This document shows, piece by piece, positions 34,460 to 42,829 of a stretch of 64,000 nucleotides of DNA. Below the pieces are notes generated by a model that was given only the letters and a program-made list of their open reading frames with translations, did no database searches and had not been told where the DNA came from. The stretch covers positions 10,467 to 74,466 of the forward strand of contig CAZDLO010000007.1 of assembly GCA_964506325.1 (NCBI GenBank). The letters run 5' to 3'. The translations under genes were made by a program, and so were the position numbers. The first letter of the stretch is position 1. The number at the start of each line of letters is the position of its first letter. This stretch comes from CAINVV01 sp964506325. GTDB lineage: Bacteria > Bacteroidota > Bacteroidia > Bacteroidales > Prolixibacteraceae.

Positions 34460-35685
34460 TACTGTCAAAATCTAAAAAGATTGTTATTCTCTCATCGGCA
34501 ATCCTGATACTGCTTCTCCTGGCATTGTGGTTTTTCAGGATTAAACCTGCATTGGGTATTTATAAAGTCAAGAGGGAAAATTTCGAGGCCATTGTCACCT
34601 GCAAAGGTGAGATTCAGAGCGAAAAGGCTGTTTTTATCACCCTTCCTGATGTTATGGGAGACCGGAGACTGGAGATATGGGACACACAGATCAAGGACAT
34701 GATCCCTGAGGGATCGATTGTCAAAAAAGGAGAGTACGTTGCATTGCTGGACCAGGGCAGGATCAAGCAACTTATGGAAAACAACAAGATTGCCCTGGAA
34801 AAATTACTGTTCAATTACAATGATGAAAAAATTGACAGTACAGTTGCCCTTGTTGTTTTACGCAACGATATAGAGCAATTTGCTTTTGATCTGAAAAATA
34901 AAAAGATCGAAATGGAACAGTCTGTCTATGAATCGCCTGCCTATCAACGAAAAGCCCAGATGGCCTATGAACGGACCTTCAGACAATTAGAGGCCAAAGA
35001 CCGCTCTTACCAGATGAACCAGAGAAACTTGAGGACCAGGATAGACAGAATGTGGGCCCAGATACAGGAATATACCCTGAAGGATAAAAAATACCAGGAA
35101 GCTTTTGACGGAGCACGCATCAATGCCCCGCAGGACGGGATGCTTATTTATGGAAGAACATTTGGCAGGGGTGGAAGCCGGAAGCTTACTGTGGGTTCGT
35201 GGGTTAGCATGCAGAATCCCGTGATTGCTACACTTCCCGATTTGTCGGTATTGGTATCAGAAACCTATGTCGAAGAGATATTTATTGCAAAAATAAAGAT
35301 CGGCGATAGCGCGCGTGTCATTATTGACGCGCTAAAAAACCAGGAAAAAGTGGGAATGATCTCAAATATTTCAAATGTCGGACAAGAAATGACAGGTTTT
35401 GACTCGAAAGTGTTTAAAGTCAACATCAGAATTTCCAGTGACAACAAGAAAATTAAACCGGCCATGACCACCAACAATGAAATAATTATTTCACGGGAAG
35501 ACAATGTGCTTGTCATTCCGCGCTCAGCACTCTTTACTGAAGATGCTAAGCCATATGTCTATCTGAAAGATTTTGGCGGTGTCAGCATAAGGGAGGTGGA
35601 AAGCGGAACTCAGAATGAGAAATTTGTTGTGATCAAAAGCGGCCTTAAGGAGGGAGACAGGATTTTACTCAACAAACCTGATTGA
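34456..35685 (+). CDS. HlyD/MacA-type efflux periplasmic adaptor (2)
   Basis: Second membrane-fusion protein of the operon, 409 residues. An N-terminal membrane anchor (IVILSSAILILLLLALWFF) is followed by lipoyl-like halves (VKRENFEAIVTCKGE and INAPQDGMLIYGR), a coiled-coil hairpin (about 110-215) and a barrel domain with VEEIFIAKIKIGDSARVII. It shares local patterns with adaptor 1, such as SVYESPA near the hairpin and TLPDLSVLVSETYV, so the two are paralogues. The ATG overlaps the TolC stop (ATGA). Two adaptors for one permease suggest a hetero-oligomeric adaptor ring or use with two different transporters. Confidence 0.9.
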   Translation: MILSKSKKIVILSSAILILLLLALWFFRIKPALGIYKVKRENFEAIVTCKGEIQSEKAVFITLPDVMGDRRLEIWDTQIKDMIPEGSIVKKGEYVALLDQGRIKQLMENNKIALEKLLFNYNDEKIDSTVALVVLRNDIEQFAFDLKNKKIEMEQSVYESPAYQRKAQMAYERTFRQLEAKDRSYQMNQRNLRTRIDRMWAQIQEYTLKDKKYQEAFDGARINAPQDGMLIYGRTFGRGGSRKLTVGSWVSMQNPVIATLPDLSVLVSETYVEEIFIAKIKIGDSARVIIDALKNQEKVGMISNISNVGQEMTGFDSKVFKVNIRISSDNKKIKPAMTTNNEIIISREDNVLVIPRSALFTEDAKPYVYLKDFGGVSIREVESGTQNEKFVVIKSGLKEGDRILLNKPD

Positions 35686-36208
35686 AACGGAAGAATCATC
35701 GTACAGGTGTCTGTCTTGAAGGCTTTTGTATCCAGAAATTTTCTTTCAACAAACTGGCAGACAGGCTATTTCAATCAAACAACGAAGTGCAACCTGATTC
35801 CCGGTATTGGCTACCTGCCTTTCCCCTGTAACCAATTCCGGGAATGACTTGAAAGAGAATGGAGCATTTTCCGGGAAATTAGCCTTCCGACCAGTTGGTT
35901 CCAACCGACAATGAGGGGTTGGGTATTGGGAATGATGAGGTTCCTTTTCATATGGCATATCTGCTTCCATCTGCTTATTATCATGCGGACCAGTGCGATA
36001 TGACTGAATTAGACAGGAGGACAGCCTGCATTACCGGATTGGTCTGATCCTGTATATTCAGAATAAAGGATGACAACAAAGACAGAAAATGAGTTCTGTG
36101 CCCTCAGGGAATTGTCACAAAAGTGTACATATCTCATTTTTTACTTTGCACAATTTTGCTATTATTGACAGTTATAGAATCACTTAATACAACCAAAATA
36201 AACTAAAG
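35686..36208. other. Intergenic stretch without recognised features
   Basis: This 523-bp stretch between the efflux operon and the S46 peptidase gene shows no coherent coding frame. TACTTTG near 36142 is one base short of the TAnnTTTG spacing. No terminator hairpin was found after the efflux operon. Confidence 0.45.
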
Positions 36209-38356
36209 ATGATCAACCTTAAAAAGTCAGGATTATTGGTTCTCGCATCCCTCATCCTTTTTGTGGGATCAATGAGAGCAGATGAAGGAATGTGGATGCT
36301 GCCACTTATTCAGAAGCTTAACAGCAAGCAAATGTCAGAACTGGGTTTTAAACTTTCTGCCAAAGATATTTACGACATCAACAAAACCAGCCTGAAGGAT
36401 GCAGTCATGCAATTTGGGGGTGGCTGCACTGCCGAATTGATTTCAAGGGAAGGGCTGGTTCTGACCAACCATCACTGTGGCTACGGATCGATTCAGAAAT
36501 TAAGCACTGTTGACCACGATTACCTGCAGAATGGCTACTGGGCTATGAACCGTAATGAAGAACTCCCTGTAAAAGGATTGTTTGTCACATTCCTTGACCG
36601 TTTCGAAGACGTAACAAGTAAGATAACGGATGCAACAGCTGCTGCTACAGATCCCAAAACCCGGGAAGAGGCCCTGGTAAAAATTTCCGCAGAACTGACA
36701 AAAAAGGCAGTCGGAGAGAATAAATACCTGAGGGCACGTGTTGTATCCTTTTTTGGCGACAACCAATACTACCTTGTAATTACCAAGACCTACAGCGATA
36801 TCCGCTTTGTCGGAGCACCGCCATCTTCCATCGGGAAATTCGGGGCTGACACAGACAACTGGATGTGGCCACGTCATACAGGCGATTTCAGTATGTTCCG
36901 TATTTATGTCGGCAAAGACAACAATCCCTCTGAATATTCCAAAGACAATGTGCCTTACCAGCCGAAGAAATTCCTGGCAATTTCCCTGAAGGGAGTAAAA
37001 CAGGATGATCCTTCGATGATCATAGGTTATCCTGGCAGAACCAATCGGTTCATGACCTCTTATGAAGTAAAGGAGACCAGTGAAATTACAAATGCCTTAA
37101 CAATACTGATCAGGGGTATCAGGCAGGAGGTATTAATGGCAGATATGGAAGCAGATCCAAAAATCAGGCTTCAATATTCCAGTAAATACTCCGGCTCATC
37201 CAATTACTGGAAAAAAGCCATTGGAATGAATGAGACCTTCACCAAATTAAAGGTTTACGAAAGAAGAGCTGCTGAAGAGAATGCCTTCACTGAATGGGTT
37301 GCCGCAGACCAGGCACGTACAGCTAAGTATGGCACTGCACTGGCGGATGTGAAATCCGCTATTGAAGGAAGGGCCAAACTTCAGTCAATCCTGAAATATT
37401 ACACTGAGGCTTTGAGTAATATTGAACTCACCTCTGCCGCCACACGTTTCGGTCCCAGAACTGAAAGAGGTCCGGGAGATGCCCGTGGTGGCGGAAGGCC
37501 CGGTTTTTCCTTCTCACCGGCTGATTTCTACAAGGACTATAGTGTTTCAACCGACAAAAAAGTAGCAAAAGCACTGATCAGACTTTTCAGGGAAAAAGTT
37601 CCGGCAGCAGATCTTCCGGATTTTTATAAGACCATTGATGCCAATTACCAGGGGAATATTGATGTCTATGTAGATGCCATGTTCACTCAGTCGGTATTTG
37701 TATCAGAGGAAAAGCTGAAAGCAGCACAGGCTGGCGACAAAAAAGCAATGGAGCAGGATCTCGCCTACATTACAGGGAAAAATATCAGTGAATCCATGAT
37801 GAAATACAGCAGGGAAATTGAGCAATACCGCACCCTGTATGCAAAAGGGCAAAAACAATATATTGCAGGGATGCTGGAAATGAAAGCAGGGCAGCCGATT
37901 TATCCTGATGCCAATTCAACCATGCGTCTGACCTATGGAAAAGTCATGAATTATTCTCCGAAAGATGGTGTAATCTTCGATTATGTAACCACCCTGGATG
38001 GTGTAATGCAAAAAGAGGACCCTGACAACTGGGAATTTGTGGTCCCGGCTAAGCTGAAAGAGCTGTACAATGCAAAAGATTTCGGTCAGTACGGCATGAA
38101 AGATGGTAGAATGCCTGTTGCATTCCTCACCAACAATGATATTACAGGTGGCAATTCAGGCAGTCCTGTTGTGAATGCCAGGGGCGAACTCATCGGAACC
38201 GCTTTTGATGGAAACTGGGAATCAATGAGCAGCGATATCATATTTGAACCTTCGCTTCAGCGGTGTATCAACGTAGATATCCGCTATACCCTCTTCATCA
38301 TGGACAAATTTGGCGGGGCAGGATATTTGCTGAACGAAATGAAGATTACCAAATAA
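36209..38356 (+). CDS. S46 dipeptidyl-peptidase (DPP7-like)
   Basis: Periplasmic serine peptidase that removes dipeptides from peptides, 715 residues with a signal peptide (about 1-24). The catalytic triad is H89 (TNHHCGYGS), D226 (HTGDFSMFR) and S650 (TGGNSGSPV). The residue 18 positions after the serine is glycine (FDGNW), as in DPP7; the acid-specific DPP11 has arginine there, so a preference for hydrophobic residues at P1 is predicted. A glycine/arginine-rich loop occurs at about 413-430. The gene stands alone, followed by a REP palindrome that may also end transcription. These enzymes feed amino-acid fermentation in Bacteroidota. Confidence 0.95.
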   Translation: MINLKKSGLLVLASLILFVGSMRADEGMWMLPLIQKLNSKQMSELGFKLSAKDIYDINKTSLKDAVMQFGGGCTAELISREGLVLTNHHCGYGSIQKLSTVDHDYLQNGYWAMNRNEELPVKGLFVTFLDRFEDVTSKITDATAAATDPKTREEALVKISAELTKKAVGENKYLRARVVSFFGDNQYYLVITKTYSDIRFVGAPPSSIGKFGADTDNWMWPRHTGDFSMFRIYVGKDNNPSEYSKDNVPYQPKKFLAISLKGVKQDDPSMIIGYPGRTNRFMTSYEVKETSEITNALTILIRGIRQEVLMADMEADPKIRLQYSSKYSGSSNYWKKAIGMNETFTKLKVYERRAAEENAFTEWVAADQARTAKYGTALADVKSAIEGRAKLQSILKYYTEALSNIELTSAATRFGPRTERGPGDARGGGRPGFSFSPADFYKDYSVSTDKKVAKALIRLFREKVPAADLPDFYKTIDANYQGNIDVYVDAMFTQSVFVSEEKLKAAQAGDKKAMEQDLAYITGKNISESMMKYSREIEQYRTLYAKGQKQYIAGMLEMKAGQPIYPDANSTMRLTYGKVMNYSPKDGVIFDYVTTLDGVMQKEDPDNWEFVVPAKLKELYNAKDFGQYGMKDGRMPVAFLTNNDITGGNSGSPVVNARGELIGTAFDGNWESMSSDIIFEPSLQRCINVDIRYTLFIMDKFGGAGYLLNEMKITK

Positions 38357-38384
38357 GGAACCTGCATCCGGTTCGCTTTATTTT

Positions 38385-38430
38385 TTTTCGAACATAAACC
38401 CTCAAGGTTGTAATAACCTTGAGGGTTTAT
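38385..38430. repeat. REP palindrome 1 (upstream of RAYT)
   Basis: TTCGAAC at 38387-38393 is followed by a perfect 16-bp inverted repeat (38394-38409 and 38415-38430) around a 5-base loop. The core CCCTCAAGGTT is shared with two other copies (39135-39176 and 55671-55716). It also lies 28 bases after the S46 peptidase stop codon, so it could act as a terminator. Confidence 0.85.
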
Positions 38431-38542
38431 TATTCGTTAATGTCCCGGAATTGCCTTAAATTTAATAACAACCTGATTACTGTGTTACTTCTTAACCGGT
38501 AAGAGAATTGTTTCCCTAAAATAAATTAAGGCATAACAGAGT

Positions 38543-39172
38543 ATGAATAACCATGAACCCCTCTCCCATGGAAGCTATTACCACATCTATAACCGTGGAA
38601 TCAATAGCTGCAATTTGTTTCGGGATCCTGACAATTACGAGCACTTTTTAAGACTGTATGATAAACATATACAGGCTGTTGCAGAGACCTATGCGTGGGT
38701 ATTAATGCCAAACCACTTTCATTTCCTGGTAAAGATCAAGGAGAAGACAGAAATCTGTTTCAATAAAGGTGGAGTGAAATCAGCTAATCCCTCAAAACAA
38801 TTGCATCAGTATTTTTCTAATTTTTTTAATTCCTATTCGAAAGCTATGAATAAGTACTGCTTACGCACAGGAAGCCTTTTTGAACATCCATTCAGAAGAA
38901 AAATCATCAAGGACAGGGACTATTTCCGAAATTTAGTAGTCTATATACACAACAACCCGGTGCATCACAGGTTTACTGAAAAAGCAATGGATTATCCGTG
39001 GTCCTCCTACCTCACATGCCTTTCCCTTGACAAGACAAGTTTACAACGGGAAAAAGTGATAGGTTGGTTTAACAGCAAGGCCGAATTCAGGATTCTGCAC
39101 AAGAACGGCATGGATTTACCTGCAGATTTTCCATTTTTCGAACCAAAACCCTCAAGGTTGGTACAACCCTGA
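38543..39172 (+). CDS. REP-associated tyrosine transposase (RAYT, Y1 family)
   Basis: Single-strand transposase of the IS200/Y1 superfamily, 209 residues. The HUH-type metal motif is HFH (58-60) in VLMPNHFHFLV; the catalytic tyrosine is Y134 in VVYIHNNPVHH. N-terminal YYHIYNRG and the later YPWSSY are family hallmarks. RAYTs are thought to mobilise or maintain REP palindromes rather than themselves. Here the gene sits between REP 1 and REP 2, and its last eleven or so codons and the stop lie inside REP 2. There are no IS200-type partner genes, and it appears intact. Confidence 0.92.
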   Translation: MNNHEPLSHGSYYHIYNRGINSCNLFRDPDNYEHFLRLYDKHIQAVAETYAWVLMPNHFHFLVKIKEKTEICFNKGGVKSANPSKQLHQYFSNFFNSYSKAMNKYCLRTGSLFEHPFRRKIIKDRDYFRNLVVYIHNNPVHHRFTEKAMDYPWSSYLTCLSLDKTSLQREKVIGWFNSKAEFRILHKNGMDLPADFPFFEPKPSRLVQP

Positions 39173-39176
39173 GGGT
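39135..39176. repeat. REP palindrome 2 (overlaps the RAYT 3' end)
   Basis: TTCGAAC at 39137-39143 precedes ACCCTCAAGGTT (39148-39159), a 5-base loop, and AACCCTGAGGGT (39165-39176), with one mismatched pair. Spacing and loop length equal those of copies 1 and 3. The RAYT stop codon is within the right arm. Confidence 0.85.
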
Positions 39177-39184
39177 CTACAGGT

Positions 39185-40078
39185 CTATTTATAACGTTGA
39201 AAAAATCCTGCAACCCCGGCCTCTTCTGTAGTCCCCCCATGAACCAGGACACGGTACCGCAACAACAAGGCCTCCCCTTTCTTCATGATTGTCTCTTCTC
39301 CGTTGACAGGCCAGTACATCGGAGTCGGTGAAAAGAATCCGTAATCCCGGGTAAACCATGGAGAAGGGTACCAGGGATTGGATGGATGCTGCAGAATAGC
39401 AATCCCTTCAACAGTATCACCTCTTTTCCCAAAATAATCCATCCAGGGCGAATTTTTGCCGAAAGTGGCCTTTTCTCCGCTTTCGCCTTCAGCATTCACC
39501 ATAGAACCACCATTTTTGACCGATAAATCGGCAGCCATCCTAACACTGAAAAGGGAATGGTTGGTTTTTCTAATATGAACATCCATCAGCATCTCCATCG
39601 TTATCTCAACATCGATCTGCCTGACACTGGCAGAAGGGGCTGTAACGATATATTTCCTCGAATCCTTTACCGGACTCGCAGCTCCGGGCCTGCTCCAAAT
39701 ACATTCATCAGAAATCACAACAGTATCAGCTCCTTCTTTCATTATTTCGGCATTTACCGAAATAATCCTGCCCCGCTCCAGACCTTCCTGCCAGAAATTT
39801 CCGCCATTCACCTGGTCGCAGCCAAAAAAGAGGGAACTGTGATGCGGATATTCACCGTTCCGCATGGAGGTAACAGAGCCTCCTGATAGTGGCCCGTTTA
39901 CCGGATAGAAAAACGGATATTTCTCATCCCCCGAAAAAATATAGCTGGTAAAGTATTTGCCATCGATGGATACATTGATCTTTGAACCAACTTTCACTGC
40001 CGTAATCTTTGCTGCCCGGAGTAAAAGGGTAAAATTTGCCAGCAATAGAAGAACTATAAAGAATTTATACGCTCTCAT
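39185..40078 (-). CDS. Secreted DUF6807 (PmoA-like) protein
   Basis: Exported protein of 297 residues with signal peptide (about 1-22, FFIVLLLLANFTLLLRAA). The fold family is DUF6807, often mislabelled methane oxygenase PmoA: strings YPFFYPVNGPL, PHHSSLFFGCDQVNG and WYPSPWFTRDYGFFSP are typical, as is the final LLLRYRVLVHGG. The function is unproven, but these proteins accompany Gfo/Idh/MocA oxidoreductases and ThuA in carbohydrate gene clusters. It follows the Gfo/Idh gene at 41536-40157 after 78 bp on the same strand. A second copy of this domain is fused to ThuA at 42830. Confidence 0.88.
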   Translation of the reverse strand: MRAYKFFIVLLLLANFTLLLRAAKITAVKVGSKINVSIDGKYFTSYIFSGDEKYPFFYPVNGPLSGGSVTSMRNGEYPHHSSLFFGCDQVNGGNFWQEGLERGRIISVNAEIMKEGADTVVISDECIWSRPGAASPVKDSRKYIVTAPSASVRQIDVEITMEMLMDVHIRKTNHSLFSVRMAADLSVKNGGSMVNAEGESGEKATFGKNSPWMDYFGKRGDTVEGIAILQHPSNPWYPSPWFTRDYGFFSPTPMYWPVNGEETIMKKGEALLLRYRVLVHGGTTEEAGVAGFFQRYK

Positions 40079-40156
40079 GAAATTATTTGTAATAACGGTA
40101 AATTACTGTTAAAATGCCTGTTAAATATAATTAGCCACCTACCTAAACGCTGAAAA

Positions 40157-41536
40157 TTACAATTTAATGTTGGTTGTTCCATAGGGAAACCTCTGTGAAC
40201 GGGAGAGCATCTTATTGGCTTCGTCGTCTCCTGTAAATTTTTCAATGTCAGGATCCCAGGTTAACTTTCTTCCCAATTTCATGGAAATATGTGTCAGCAA
40301 ACAAACAGAGCAGGCCCTGTGACCCTTCTCAACCGGAGAAATAGGTTCTTTGCCTGACTTGATGCAATCCAGCCAATTCTGATGCTGGTTTTCAATCTGA
40401 TAGAGATGAATTTCATTTTCCCCGATACGGGAGGCTAAAATTTTGGGGTCACTGGCATCCAAGGCCTTGCTGCTCCTGCTTTTGGCAACCGGATCACTGG
40501 CAGAGGCCGTATAGGCACCCCTGGTAACGAATATCCATCCTTCACTCCCTTCATACCTGACCCCATTGGGATAGGCCCCACTGGTGAGCATGGTGATGCC
40601 ATTTTTGTACTCAGCAACGGCAAGGAAATCTCCGTGAACATCCCATAAACCGGATTTAGGGAACGTGGCCATGGCATTGATAGAAACAGGTCCCGTCAAT
40701 TCCGTATCCATTCCCCATGCTGCAGAATCGAAATGATGCTGTCCCCAGCCTGTAATCATGCCTGCACCAAACTGCTCGCAACGCAGCCAGCCCGGCCTGT
40801 CTGTCATGCTGTTCTGAGGATGGACCCGGGTTTCAGTGTAATATATCTCGGGTGTAGAACCCAGCCACATATCATAGTTCAGGTTTTTGGGTACCGGCAT
40901 CTCAGGTGCCTCCGGACCGGAAGGATCACCGGGCAAACCAATTTTGACCGTATGAAGTTTCCCGATTCTGCCATTCCTCACCAACTCAGCGGCAATCCGG
41001 AACTGGGGCATGGCCCGCTGCTGTGTACCCATTTGAAAAATATTGCCCTTTTTTCTGACAATGTCCGAAAGCATTCGTCCTTCTTCAATTGTGAGTGAAG
41101 TCGGTTTCTGCAGGTAGACATGCTTCCCGGCCAGGGTCGCCTCAATAGCCGGCTGGGCATGCCAGTGGTCCGGAGTAGAGATGATGACCGCATCGATATC
41201 CTTGTTGAGAAGCATTTCACGATAGTCTCCGTAAGTTTTTACCTCCAGTGCGCTTGCACTGCCGGTTTTTTTGGCATAGAAACTTTCGATGAACTGTTTC
41301 CCTTTTACCAGCCTGTTGGAATCCAGATCCGCAACCGCAATGACCCTAGCCACATCAATCGGCAGTGTTTCGGCCAGGTCATGGCCCATGGCTATGCGGC
41401 CAAATCCAATCTGCGCCACATTGATTTTGTTGCTGGGAGCGTTGCTGCCAAAAACTGAGGACGGAACAATAGTCGGCGCAAGAATCATTCCCGCCACTGC
41501 AGAGGATGAGTTCTTCAGAAAATTTCTTCTTTCCAT
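40157..41536 (-). CDS. Tat-exported Gfo/Idh/MocA-family oxidoreductase (1)
   Basis: NAD(P)-dependent sugar oxidoreductase family, 459 residues. A twin-arginine signal (RRNFLKNSSSAVAGM, then PTIVPSSVFG) sends it out folded with its cofactor. The Rossmann motif is QIGFGRI (42-48). TPDHWH (121-126) and VYLQKPTSL (140-148) are present; the canonical EKP is QKP here, the lysine being kept. The C-terminal alpha/beta domain includes GWGQHHFDSAAWGMDTE. The family includes 3-keto-glycoside-forming dehydrogenases and GH109 glycosidases. It is divergent from the isomerase-ThuA-Gfo/Idh operon across 428 bp and co-oriented with DUF6807. Confidence 0.92.
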   Translation of the reverse strand: MERRNFLKNSSSAVAGMILAPTIVPSSVFGSNAPSNKINVAQIGFGRIAMGHDLAETLPIDVARVIAVADLDSNRLVKGKQFIESFYAKKTGSASALEVKTYGDYREMLLNKDIDAVIISTPDHWHAQPAIEATLAGKHVYLQKPTSLTIEEGRMLSDIVRKKGNIFQMGTQQRAMPQFRIAAELVRNGRIGKLHTVKIGLPGDPSGPEAPEMPVPKNLNYDMWLGSTPEIYYTETRVHPQNSMTDRPGWLRCEQFGAGMITGWGQHHFDSAAWGMDTELTGPVSINAMATFPKSGLWDVHGDFLAVAEYKNGITMLTSGAYPNGVRYEGSEGWIFVTRGAYTASASDPVAKSRSSKALDASDPKILASRIGENEIHLYQIENQHQNWLDCIKSGKEPISPVEKGHRACSVCLLTHISMKLGRKLTWDPDIEKFTGDDEANKMLSRSQRFPYGTTNIKL

Positions 41537-41964
41537 AACGTTAGTATGTTTGTTGTGAATATTTAAGCATCACCATGCAATAAAACTAAAAAAAAATCCT
41601 TCACGGTTGATATAAAAGGTTTTAAATTCTCCTTGAACCCAATTTAAGGATTACCTGACCGACCGGCCGCAACATCCGGTTGTGAACTGCGATATTCAAA
41701 ATCGACTTCCGGAAAATTCAAACGGATAATTGTCGCTGACAAGCAGACAAACTTAAAAAAGATATACCTGATTATCTTCCTGTATACCTGCAAAAAGTCA
41801 ATCTTTTTAACCCGGATGTTGCCGGGGAGTACATTTCGTAACTAACTGTAATCACAATTCAATCCAGCTACTGCTTCACCAATCACTTTTTTAATTAAAT
41901 TTACCCTTCCGAACTACTACATACGCATTGAAATATCACAAAATAACCAACTAAAATACTGTAT
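41537..41964. other. Divergent intergenic region of the carbohydrate cluster
   Basis: This 428-bp stretch separates the minus-strand Gfo/Idh-DUF6807 pair from the plus-strand isomerase operon and must hold both promoters. TAAATTTA near 41895 is one base from the -7 consensus; no complete promoter, operator or gene was found. Confidence 0.5.
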
Positions 41965-42795
41965 ATGAAAGGAATAATCCGTCTTGGAATCAACATGGAA
42001 TTTGTCAGGCACCACGACATGTCATTTGCCAGCGGCGTAGCAAAAGCGGCAGAAATCGGGTATGAGTACATTGAACCTATGGTTCACCTGGGAAGGGAAC
42101 TTCTGAGTGAAGCAGGCTATTTCCATTCAGTTTCGATGTACGATGATCCGTTGTATGTCAGGGATCTTTGCCTTAAACACAAGGTGAAGCTTTCAGGATT
42201 ATCTGCCCATACCCCCCTGTGCAAACCTGAAATCAGCGTCGAATACCTGAAAATGGCCATCCGTTGGGCTGGCCAGGCAGGGGCACCAGTTGTCAATACA
42301 GATGAAGGCCCGAAGCCTTTCTGGACTACCAGGGAATTGGATTACCAGCTTATGACCTATACCCTGACTGAGGCCTCCATGGTTGCTGAAAGGCATGGTA
42401 TAAAAATCGGCATAGAACCTCACCAGCAATACAGCAAGACACCTGACGGACTCGACAGTATTCATGCACTGGTACCCTCACCCTCCATTGGTATTAACTT
42501 TGACACCGGCAACAGTTACCTCGCAGGTGGTTCCGATGTGTACGAATGGCTGGAAAGGGTAAAACACAGGCTTGTTCATCTTCATGCCAAGGACATCAGC
42601 CTGCAGCAGAGTGAGGCACAACGTGGCAAAGTGACAGGAACACCGGTCGGATGTGCATGCGGCGACGGAGTGGTCGACTGGAGACGGGTCATAGAGATCG
42701 TGAAATCTTCCGGCAGGGATATTGTCTTCAGCGTCGAATGTGGCACCATTGAACAGGCCATTCGAAGTTATGAACACCTCTCCCCTCTTTTGTGA
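41965..42795 (+). CDS. Sugar phosphate isomerase/epimerase-family TIM barrel protein
   Basis: Xylose isomerase-like (AP endonuclease 2 fold) protein of 276 residues, with no signal peptide, so cytoplasmic. Strand and metal signatures are EYIEPM, GIEPHQ with E about 152, INFDTGNSY, LVHLHAKDIS and the final DIVFSVECGT. Members isomerise, epimerise or cleave sugars and keto-sugars. It heads a plus-strand operon 34 bp before ThuA-DUF6807 and then Gfo/Idh 2, so it may process the keto sugar made by the exported oxidoreductases. The exact reaction is unknown. Confidence 0.9.
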   Translation: MKGIIRLGINMEFVRHHDMSFASGVAKAAEIGYEYIEPMVHLGRELLSEAGYFHSVSMYDDPLYVRDLCLKHKVKLSGLSAHTPLCKPEISVEYLKMAIRWAGQAGAPVVNTDEGPKPFWTTRELDYQLMTYTLTEASMVAERHGIKIGIEPHQQYSKTPDGLDSIHALVPSPSIGINFDTGNSYLAGGSDVYEWLERVKHRLVHLHAKDISLQQSEAQRGKVTGTPVGCACGDGVVDWRRVIEIVKSSGRDIVFSVECGTIEQAIRSYEHLSPLL

Positions 42796-42829
42796 TACAT
42801 CGGGATATTGAACCCTTATTCGAATTAAA

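Noticed and set aside
38385..38430. REP 1 as a simple terminator of the S46 peptidase gene
   Set aside because: It may terminate transcription, but the shared TTCGAAC prefix and two further matching copies show it is a repeat-family member first.
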